A stretch of DNA of 64,000 bases, taken from assembly GCA_002077045.2 (NCBI GenBank), contig KZ111143.1, positions 542,104 to 606,103 on the forward strand, read 5' to 3'. Each line of letters begins with the position of its first letter. Within the stretch, counting starts at the first letter, position 1. A program made the position numbers and the translations under genes. The notes beneath the pieces were generated by a model. The model was not told where the DNA came from, did no database searches, and worked only from the letters and a program-made list of their open reading frames with translations. Origin of the DNA: Rachicladosporium sp. CCFEE 5018 (Eukaryota > Ascomycota > Dothideomycetes > Cladosporiales > Cladosporiaceae). Shown here one piece after another: positions 43,456 to 51,442 of this stretch.

Positions 43456-44324
43456 TCAAGGCACTCCCTTCCCACTCCTCACAGCCTTAGCCAACTCACT
43501 CTGCGCAGTATCATCCGCATACCTCTGATAGATCGAATAGTACTTCTCCTCCTCACTCATGACCCCAGAAATACTCTTCCTGCCCTCCAAGGCCGTGATC
43601 CACCTTGCCAGCCTTCCCCACTCCTTTCCCTCACTCTCTCCAGGCAACTCGAAACCTCCTTTAAAGTGCCCGAAAACCCACAACCTCAGCACCCAAGGCG
43701 CGATAACGAAGTCGACCAGACTGATCTGCTCGCCCAGAAACCAAGGGCCGGTGGGGTGAAGCTCACTACCAAGTTCTTTCAAGACTGCAAGGAAATCGCT
43801 CTTCGCTTTCTCCAAGCCTGACTTATCGGTCATGGGCTGGAATTGCAGATACCTATGCCACGCCGGAATAAACCTGCTCCCGCACCAATCCATCCAGATC
43901 CTGCATTTCGCGCGAAGATAGACATCATCGGGCAACAGCTTCGGTCCGTGGTCTGGGTAGGCTTCTTCGAGAAACTCGCAGATGACGTTCGATTCGTACA
44001 GCGGTTTGTTGTCGTATTGTAGTGTTGGGACGAGACCTCGAGGGTTCAGGGAGAGCAGAGATTGCGGTTTATGATAGGGGTTCACTTCGATGTATTGGTA
44101 TGGGATGGACTTTTCTTGGAGAATGGACCAGGGGCGTTGGACGAAGGGGCAGCTTTGGGGATGGTAAGCCCCAAGAGTCGCGTGAAAGACTAGAAGAGGA
44201 TGATGAGGACTTACAACCAGCCGCTGTAGAGTTTCAGAGGCTGTTCTCGTTGATGGTAGTCGACTACTGCTTTTGCTGAGCCGGTGGCGACTGGATGTAG
44301 ATTGGCGTCGGGGTGGGAGGACAT
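43456..44324 (-). CDS. Omega-type glutathione S-transferase (contig 3 copy)
   Basis: Exons 44324-44215 and 44152-43456 give 268 residues, with the same active-site context (GWFCPF). The intron is 62 bp as in contig 2, with donor GTAAGT instead of GTGAGT. Nucleotide differences are few in the 3' half but dense from about 43905 upward, mostly synonymous. Confidence 0.87.
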
Positions 44325-44621
44325 GTTGATGACAATGTCGTAGAGTCGTCGATTAGCTGGTTGTTGATCGTTAGGGAAAGTGTATGCGGGAAAGAACTAT
44401 GTTGAAGCTGGCTATTACAATACTGTGTTATTACTATGGTTGACCGTGACGTACAGATCTGCATCAATCGTCGTCAAGGTGGGGTATCTCATGTATCTCG
44501 TTGCGTGCCTGAGTGCTGCTGTGTTGCGCACCCGGTCGTGCCTTCCCTTACTTCCCAACGCCTCCCATCCTCTGCTATCACGTCGCCCGACATTTCAAAG
44601 ATCTCACTCTTTACAAGGCCC

Positions 44622-46097
44622 TCACATCACGGAACACCCCGGCTTCACAAACTCCTCACCATACTCCCTCGCCAACGCCGCCTTCTCATTCTCCTTCTGC
44701 CGCTTCTTGACCTCGAGCGGAAAGTACTTCTCCAGGAAATCCATAGTCTCAAAGTGCAGGTTCCTTCCATCAGCACCCATGACAGTCTCTTTATTACAGC
44801 AAGGGCACCGCTTCATGCCCTCATCTTGCAGTTTGATAATACACCGTATGCAGAAAACGCTCTTGCAGCAACCTAGACTGACTGGCCGCCACGCCATGGC
44901 GTAGCAGACGGGGCATGTCCAGTCGTCTAGTTGTGGGACAACGGCAAGGACTTTGCTGGAGATCTCGGCGCTGAGATCGCGGGCGATGGAGTTTGCGAAG
45001 CCGCTGGCTTGTTTGGCGGAGCCATTCGTGAGGAGTGTAGGATGGCGTTTGCGGAGGTCTAAGAGGTAGTTCTGGTTGTCTAGATGAGTACGCTTGTCGA
45101 ATTTCTTGAGTATCTTGGTCATGGCGCGGGCGTTCATCTCTTGGAATTGCATGATCCTGAGGATGTCGAGATTGACGTCTAGAAATCTGCGTGCTGCCAG
45201 CTTGGCTTGGGGTGTTTTCAGCTTCGCCAGAAGACCAGTGTCGCGGAGTTGGGCATCGTAGGCTTGTAGTCGCGACTTTGCCTCGGTGAATGTGAGTGCG
45301 CCGCGATTCTGTTCAGTTGAGGAGTAGAATATCGGCTTCTCCATATACAGCCTGAACATCTCACGCCAAAAGTAGAGATCTCGATAACTCACTGCCCGCT
45401 TTGCTTCAAAGCCTTCGCGGACTGGCTCGGTGACATCCTCGACCATATCGCCCAAATCCAAGATGTCCCCTTCCAGCTTCGCTTCTTCAGCGGTGTTCAA
45501 TGCCTCCAGCTCCTGCAGCTTCGGCTCTAGCAGGTCGAAGAAATCTTTGGCGGACGCTAATGGGACCTGGATCCATTTCGCAGCATGCTGAGAGTCGTGC
45601 TTGTTGGACGCAACGCTGTACTTGCTATCCCGTCTGTCTGGATCGAAGGAGCCGATAGAGCCGACAGAGCCCACATGGTGTGTTGCGTGTCCAAGCTCAG
45701 CGTGTCGGCCTTTGATTAGCATCTCATGTCGCGCAAGCCTCTCGAGATGCTTCTTCGTCTCTGGTGTCAAGGCAGCATCGAGTGGCTCTCCAGTTACACT
45801 GTCTACGAGCAAATGCATCTGCGGACTGAACTCCTCCGATATGCGCCCCAAGCTAGGCTCGGCGGTCGAGACGAATTCGCTATTGTCAAAATTCCTTTCC
45901 GGCTCAGGACTGTCATCTCCTGCAATCGGACCAGACAGATGCTGTATCGTGCTTGCATCTAAGCCGATCTCTGCCAACTCGCGCTGCACTTTTTTGATGC
46001 ATTTCTTCAAATTCTTGTAGCCGATCGCAGAATCCACCCAGTGTTGCGGAAACCCCTCGCCAGCGAGCGCTTGCGCAAATTCCTGCCCAAACTTCAT
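44622..46097 (-). CDS. SPX-domain RING-finger protein with C-terminal CaaX box (contig 3 copy)
   Basis: 491 residues, open throughout. The RING-like Cys-Cys-Lys-Ser variant and the C-terminal CSVM are both conserved, so neither is a sequencing accident. About 21 amino-acid differences fall in the first 170 residues and about six in the remaining 320. Nucleotide divergence is raised across the whole gene. Confidence 0.85.
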   Translation of the reverse strand: MKFGQEFAQALAGEGFPQHWVDSAIGYKNLKKCIKKVQRELAEIGLDASTIQHLSGPIAGDDSPEPERNFDNSEFVSTAEPSLGRISEEFSPQMHLLVDSVTGEPLDAALTPETKKHLERLARHEMLIKGRHAELGHATHHVGSVGSIGSFDPDRRDSKYSVASNKHDSQHAAKWIQVPLASAKDFFDLLEPKLQELEALNTAEEAKLEGDILDLGDMVEDVTEPVREGFEAKRAVSYRDLYFWREMFRLYMEKPIFYSSTEQNRGALTFTEAKSRLQAYDAQLRDTGLLAKLKTPQAKLAARRFLDVNLDILRIMQFQEMNARAMTKILKKFDKRTHLDNQNYLLDLRKRHPTLLTNGSAKQASGFANSIARDLSAEISSKVLAVVPQLDDWTCPVCYAMAWRPVSLGCCKSVFCIRCIIKLQDEGMKRCPCCNKETVMGADGRNLHFETMDFLEKYFPLEVKKRQKENEKAALAREYGEEFVKPGCSVM

Positions 46098-46821
46098 CGT
46101 GAGACTATATCGCCTTTGCGATCATCTAAGGGTGCTGAGGGTACTGTGTGCCCCGGTGCGATAAGCTGTGCGCAAGGTGGATGATGCAATCGAGCATGCG
46201 CATCAGAGATGGAATTGGCAGACAGTGTTCGAGTTCCAAACAGTGTTGGGCGGAGGGCGTTCATTGTAACTAGGAAGTGGCAATCAGGAACGATGGCGAC
46301 GTTCTCGAAGACCATCGAGCGCAAACTTTGCGAAAGTCACACTCCATTCGCTCTGTTTTCTTGGCCACGTGCTGTCATGGTCAAGACTCTTCGGCACTAT
46401 TCAGCTAGCGCCCGAGTTTAGAGCTCACGGAGTCGACCGCCGAGCGCCTTCCACACTTGGCATTCGCAACTTCACCCACCGAGCATCGCCGTTTCACATT
46501 GCAACATGTGTGCGGGAAAAGCTTAGGCGAGAGTGCTATCAACAGTGCATATGCGCGCGTATCAAGACATACAATGCGCTTGAAACGCCGTCTGCAATTC
46601 CGCGACACAGTGCTCGAGCAACCACCATGAGCGCGTAGATAGCGCGCGCATATCATCACTTTTGAGCGCAATCACCTGGAAGGCATCACTCTAACGCCAT
46701 CACTTTAGGCCTCATTTGATAGCATGCGTGTATCCTGCCACTTGGTATGAGTGTTCAGACTCCGCCCACTCTGTCTTCACCGTCGACACTCAACATCGCA
46801 GCCGACAGTGGCTATTCCATC

Positions 46822-47976
46822 ATGTCCGCCTCCGGATCCTCTGAGCGCCAGCCGAAACGACGAAGACTGGACAAAACCATCGTCGGATTACAGGACAGGA
46901 CGCCTGACGCTCAAGTGAGCCTTTATGTCGACGTTCTCATAATAGACTACGTAACTTATCAGGCTACAACTGCACTGCTCGCAGAAGCCAAGTCAACTGC
47001 TGGTGATAGCAAGGGTGGGATTTCTGCAGCCCACAACCTGGAAATGACCAATGCCTTTCTCGCGATCTTCAAAGCAAAGTATCCATACTATCAGGTCGAC
47101 GATGAAATCGACTTCCGGATCCTGCTGCTCAAGTTTATCACGCTGTATGTGCGGCGCTTGAGCTGCAACGCCTCGTCGCCTACACCTGAAGCACTGAAGG
47201 CCTTGCGAGTTCCTAATCAAAAACGAGCTGTAGCCTGGATAGGTAGTGCTGAGCGCGCGCCGACTCACGGGCGTCATCTCGAATCCTTCGATCAAGACCT
47301 GCCGCTTCCACTCGAAGATCTCGAGCGTAATCGCGCAGACGTCCTCAGCTCTCTCAATGCACCCGCAGAAGACGAGGCTTACGAAGACGCCTTCTATGGC
47401 ACAAGTAGCAGTCTTGCTTTACTTGATCTCCTGCCGCTCTTTATGGAGGTGTCTGCCATGCGAAACCGCATGAGCGAGAGTACGCTGACAGTGCAGTGGA
47501 TGGAGCTAGCTGGAAGCTTTACCCTGCAAACTTGCTTGGAGATGTACAGCGTGCGAGGCGCTGCAGGCTCTGATGCGATCGATGAAGCATTTGCTTGGGG
47601 CTTCAGAAGCCGCGAGACAGCCACAACTGGAGATGATTTGCCGGAAGTTGATGCTACGTTCGAGTCCGAGGACGAGGAAGGCGAGGTCCAGGGTTGGGCT
47701 GAGATCAAGCAGCGGTACCTCGACGAGCTCATACCACGCCCAGGAGGGAGTCGGACTCCAGTTGCGGCGCATCTTGAGAGCCTGGCTGCTGCACATCCTG
47801 TCGCTGAACTTCATCAAAAGCTTCTGCATTTCCTCAACGCACTCAATGCGAGCATGTCGCCGCCTGTGCTGGCGCAGCTCGAGAATGGTTCGCTGGAAGG
47901 CTTCACCCTAGAACAGACGGCAGAGTTCCTTGAGGAGTGCGGATTGCCTGCTGGATGGCCCAATGTCTCCGTGTGA
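46822..47976 (+). CDS. Conserved hypothetical protein (complete, contig 3)
   Basis: 384 residues from the ATG at 46822 (MSASGSSERQPKRRRLDKTI). An in-frame ATG at 46747 is not conserved on contig 2, so the shorter form is preferred. No family is recognised. Visible features are a basic, possibly nuclear-targeting N-terminus (KRRR), a mainly helical body, an acidic patch near residue 290 (ESEDEEGEV) and no signal peptide or membrane segment. It ends 50 bp from the convergent 2EXR-type gene. Two alleles with mostly synonymous differences indicate a real protein. Confidence 0.7.
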   Translation: MSASGSSERQPKRRRLDKTIVGLQDRTPDAQVSLYVDVLIIDYVTYQATTALLAEAKSTAGDSKGGISAAHNLEMTNAFLAIFKAKYPYYQVDDEIDFRILLLKFITLYVRRLSCNASSPTPEALKALRVPNQKRAVAWIGSAERAPTHGRHLESFDQDLPLPLEDLERNRADVLSSLNAPAEDEAYEDAFYGTSSSLALLDLLPLFMEVSAMRNRMSESTLTVQWMELAGSFTLQTCLEMYSVRGAAGSDAIDEAFAWGFRSRETATTGDDLPEVDATFESEDEEGEVQGWAEIKQRYLDELIPRPGGSRTPVAAHLESLAAAHPVAELHQKLLHFLNALNASMSPPVLAQLENGSLEGFTLEQTAEFLEECGLPAGWPNVSV

Positions 47977-48026
47977 AGTGGTCTCGGAGCAAGCCCTCAG
48001 CCCATAGAGAGGATTTCCAGGAACTC

Positions 48027-48905
48027 TCATCTTCGGTGGTATCCATTCACCGCCTTCGCATCCGCACTCACAGCCACGAAGACGCGCAATACCTCCCCTA
48101 GAGACTCGACCACCCATCCCCTGCGCTGCTGCTCGATGCCCTTCCAGCACTGCGTCCACGCCTGCTCGAAAGCAGCCAGTCTAGCGTCTACGACCTCTCC
48201 GCCGACACCCTCGTCCCGCTCACCTACCCACTTGAATCGTCCATTACTCAGATCGACAAAGACCTCAGGGAAAGTCCGCACGGCACGGATGTGCATCCGA
48301 TCATAGACTAGCAGATTGCCTCTCAACCTCATGTTCCTCAGCCAGCTCGCTCCTTGCTCCCTCAGCGCCACCTGCAGCCAAGTTTGGCACCGCTTCAGTG
48401 TCGCCGCGTTATGAACTTGCAGCAAGAAATTGTGGCTGCTGTACCACCACTCCAGCACATCCACTCTCAGCGCACTGGAGACCAGGGCAAGTGCTGGGGG
48501 CCGCGAGAAGTGTGAAATATCCGGGTGGGAATTTACAGGCAGAATGTCATTCGCCAGAAGGGCTACATCGTCAGGTCTGTAAATCGTGGACCTGGCTTGC
48601 AGAGATGGCGAGAGACAAAGGGCGTAGATCTCAGCGCGGATCTGCGGTGGGAGGTCAAGTAGCGTGGTGTAAGCTCGGACAGCAGTGGAGGGAGCGTGAT
48701 CTCCAGGCATTCGAGATGGGGAGGCGGGCGCTGGACGCGGATGAGCAGAAACGCCCTTGAGTCCTAGACACGCTTCAGAGAAGGAAGCGTCCAAGGTGCT
48801 GTGGACATCATCAAGGCGATTCAGCATTGTGGCTGTGGATGTAGCGGGATGGCGATAGCGGTCTCGAACCGAGCTGTCTAGGTCTTCCGGGTGATACAAT
48901 GTCAT
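48027..48905 (-). CDS. F-box-like/2EXR-type protein (gene c)
   Basis: 292 residues without intron; a start at the internal ATG (MLNRLDDVHS) would give 266. The core LLDLPPQIRAEIYALCL lies near residue 82. It is followed by a block with LALVSSALRVDVLEWWYSSH, equivalent to the R-x-E-x-L-x-x-F-Y block of its relatives but with Trp substitutions. It is a divergent member with no Cys module. Function is unknown. Confidence 0.65.
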   Translation of the reverse strand: MTLYHPEDLDSSVRDRYRHPATSTATMLNRLDDVHSTLDASFSEACLGLKGVSAHPRPAPASPSRMPGDHAPSTAVRAYTTLLDLPPQIRAEIYALCLSPSLQARSTIYRPDDVALLANDILPVNSHPDISHFSRPPALALVSSALRVDVLEWWYSSHNFLLQVHNAATLKRCQTWLQVALREQGASWLRNMRLRGNLLVYDRMHIRAVRTFPEVFVDLSNGRFKWVGERDEGVGGEVVDARLAAFEQAWTQCWKGIEQQRRGWVVESLGEVLRVFVAVSADAKAVNGYHRR

Positions 48906-49406
48906 GCCGTGTAGTAGTCCAGGAACCGTGGCGTTTCAGTCTTCCTCCCGTTGGCGGCCTCCGGCATTAGCATCGATTCGCCTTGCGCGAGGGCAATCAG
49001 AAATATGGTTTCCTGCACGTGCGCATGTGCATTGTTGTATCGATCGCAGTGCACTGTTACCTACATGTATGTACCTTCGTACGAGCTTGTGATACAGAAG
49101 ACGTCATCGATGGAGCTCAGGTGAGCTGAGAGAGGCAGCCTTCGTGGCTTCATCTGAAGCCAGCACGGTGTCACAGGTCAGATCGTTCCGGCACAACAAG
49201 CCCGAATTGAATTAGTAGGAACGGTTGCAATAGTGTAGTAATAATGAGATATAGTGATACAATAATCGATCGACCAAAGCATCGCCCACACACTACATTT
49301 CGAGAGGCTCTAGTAACTCCATCCCAATGCCCTGCCCCCATTCCATGCCCACTCCAAACACCCGAAATGCACCCTGCACCCATTCCCAACCCGGTCCAGG
49401 CTCGAT
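48906..49406. other. Intergenic spacer, no gene seen
   Basis: About 500 bp between the 2EXR-type gene c start and the DnaJ gene 3' end. Short open frames only. Confidence 0.5.
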
Positions 49407-50993
49407 CTACCCAAATGGAAACCCACCAGGAAACCCTCCCCCACCGCTGAATTTAAACTGAGGCCCTCCGCGCTGTCCGCCACCTTGCTGGAAGAAAACG
49501 GGTTGGCCGCCAAAGGGACTGCCTTGAAACGGGTTCTGTCCTTGTTGCTGCGGGTCGTTAGGATCGTCCCCGTTGTCGAATCTTTGTCGCAATTCGGGGT
49601 CGCTCAACACCTCATACGCCTCGTTGATAGAACTCATTTTCTTCTGCGCTTCCTCAGGGGAGATGTTCTGCTGCGGCGCCTTGTCAGGATGGTGCTGCAC
49701 GGTGAGTTTGCGGAACGCGCGTTTGATTTCCTGCTGTGTGGCGTCGCGGGACACGCCGAGAACGGCGTAGTAATCTTTCTGCTTGCTGCGTTTTAGCAGG
49801 GTGTGGGCCTTTTGGAGGAGCTCGGCGACTTTTTGCGATTGGCCGTGTGCTTCTTTCGCGGTGTTGAGGGTGCCTATTGCGGCGTCGAAGTCGTCGGCGT
49901 CGAGCTGGGATTGCGCTTTGTTTAGGAGCGCGGGGAGGGAGGTGGGGTTGTAGGTTAGGGTTTCGGTGCAGTAAGGCGTGGCTTTCTTGGGGTTGTTCAT
50001 CTCCGTGTAGGCTAGGCAGGTTTGCTCGACGAGATGGTGGTAGAGACCTTCTGGCGCGGTGGCGTGGATGTAACCTGCTTCGCGGTAGGCTGTGGTGTCT
50101 GTTTTTACTTCGGCGAGAAGGCCTGGGTCTTCGCTTGTGGGGACTAGGAGCTTGACCGCTGAGGCGAATTGGCGTTTCTCTATTGCTGTGTTGAATTTCT
50201 TCAGGGTGCGTTCAATGACCTTCTCGGCTTTGCGCAGCTTCGCGCACTCCTTGTTGTCGGGGTCGTTGTGCAGACACTTCGAGATGGCAGTGATACCCTT
50301 CTCGGTCTCTCCGAGGGAGTAGAAGGTCATGGCTGAGATTTGCAGGCTTGGCTTCACGGAGCCGGTATTGATCTGCAGGACGTGGTTGAGGTCGGCAATG
50401 CCCTCCATGATCTCGCCCTTCTCCAATCGACAGCGTGCACGGCGTTGCCGGAGATCCAAAGCTGTGCCGGCGACGAGGATGGCGATCCCAGCCTGCGTCA
50501 CACACTCATCCCAATTGCTTGCGTTCTCGGCGTCCACAGCCAACCGCGCCGCACCCTCAGCCTCATCAAGTTCTGTCAGCTCCTGACCACCTGTCTTCCC
50601 TGCTGCCACGTAGTCCTTCCTCGCAGCATCCCAATCAGCCTTCCTCGCACTGATCTTCGCCCGTTGCGTCAATGCACCCTCGAAGCCTGGCTTCAGCACG
50701 AGCACCTGATCAAAGTCGCGGTTTGCTTGTGCATTGCGGCCTAGTGAAAGGTATGTGGCACCACGCTTGAAAAGCGTGAGATAATTCTTCGGGTCGCGCT
50801 GAATGGCGACGTCGAAGTAGGTCAATGCCTCTTGTGCATTGCCCTGAGCGAGGTTGGCATTGGCGCTTGATATGAGCTGCGATACGGGCGTATCTACGGG
50901 AATATCTGAGGCAGAGAGGGCTGCAACGTAATGGCTATGGCTTGCTGATAGACAGAGCGCGCCCAACGCGAGGACTGAGCTTCTGAGTATCAT
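49407..50993 (-). CDS. ER TPR/DnaJ co-chaperone, P58IPK/DNAJC3-like
   Basis: 528 residues from the ATG at 50993. The frame stays open upstream, but the added part reads through a CA repeat (His-Thr)n and hides the signal peptide (MILRSSVLALGALCLSASHS), so 50993 is the real start. Tetratricopeptide repeats follow (LISSANANLAQGNAQEALTY, then DPKNYLTLFKRGATYLSLGR). A J domain starts near residue 405 (DYYAVLGVSRDATQQEIKRA) with the HPD motif in HHPDKAP that stimulates Hsp70 ATPase. A Gly/Phe/Gln-rich tail ends the protein; there is no HDEL-type signal. It is expected in the ER lumen as a partner of BiP/Kar2 in folding and stress. Confidence 0.9.
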   Translation of the reverse strand: MILRSSVLALGALCLSASHSHYVAALSASDIPVDTPVSQLISSANANLAQGNAQEALTYFDVAIQRDPKNYLTLFKRGATYLSLGRNAQANRDFDQVLVLKPGFEGALTQRAKISARKADWDAARKDYVAAGKTGGQELTELDEAEGAARLAVDAENASNWDECVTQAGIAILVAGTALDLRQRRARCRLEKGEIMEGIADLNHVLQINTGSVKPSLQISAMTFYSLGETEKGITAISKCLHNDPDNKECAKLRKAEKVIERTLKKFNTAIEKRQFASAVKLLVPTSEDPGLLAEVKTDTTAYREAGYIHATAPEGLYHHLVEQTCLAYTEMNNPKKATPYCTETLTYNPTSLPALLNKAQSQLDADDFDAAIGTLNTAKEAHGQSQKVAELLQKAHTLLKRSKQKDYYAVLGVSRDATQQEIKRAFRKLTVQHHPDKAPQQNISPEEAQKKMSSINEAYEVLSDPELRQRFDNGDDPNDPQQQGQNPFQGSPFGGQPVFFQQGGGQRGGPQFKFSGGGGFPGGFPFG

Positions 50994-50995
50994 CT

Positions 50996-51017
50996 TGTGT
51001 GTGTGTGTGTGTGTGTG
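50996..51017. repeat. (TG)11 microsatellite next to the DnaJ gene start
   Basis: Eleven TG units. On the coding (minus) strand this is (CA)11 ending two bases before the start codon region, inside the 5' UTR. Confidence 0.95.
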
Positions 51018-51442
51018 GAAGAGGAACGAACGCACCATTGAGGACAAGTCACGCATCTCGAGAGGCGATCTGGCTGAACACGGAATGCCAGATAAGGTTG
51101 GTCCGAAGAGCCGCATCTCATTCGCACGTGCCTTCCAGGGTCCACCCATGAACATTGGCGAGAGCTTGTGCAAGTGACTATCAGAATCGCTCCATGTCCC
51201 TCAGGCTTGGTACAATTATCGTGAGACACGGCGAGGGAGTACCAATATGCTTGTAGGAAACCCATCCTGAACAGCACACTTTTGCACCCCACCATATAGC
51301 TTGTCAACCGAATCACTCCTTGCATCGTTTTGCACTGGATCACCCGGTCTATCGCGGCATCGTCCAATTGCAATCGCATATGTCCACGCGACACTAGCTG
51401 CGGACTTCGCAACAGCCTTCGTGAGGGCGATAGTACCACGCA
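51018..51442. promoter_or_regulatory. Divergent spacer between the DnaJ gene and the GH5 gene
   Basis: Holds both promoters. No specific element was recognised. Confidence 0.45.

Larger units (their letters stand above)
36640..47341. repeat. Contig 3 member of duplicated segment B (10,702 bp)
   Basis: Aligns to 25854-36539 across nine genes or gene parts. It starts with the first base of contig 3 and stops matching only because contig 2 ends. Confidence 0.95.

Noticed and set aside
6506..47341. Two large tandem gene duplications in a row
   Set aside because: Every copy boundary coincides with a 100-N gap or a contig end, and contig 2 has only 52 bp of its own. An unresolved haplotype overlap explains this better.
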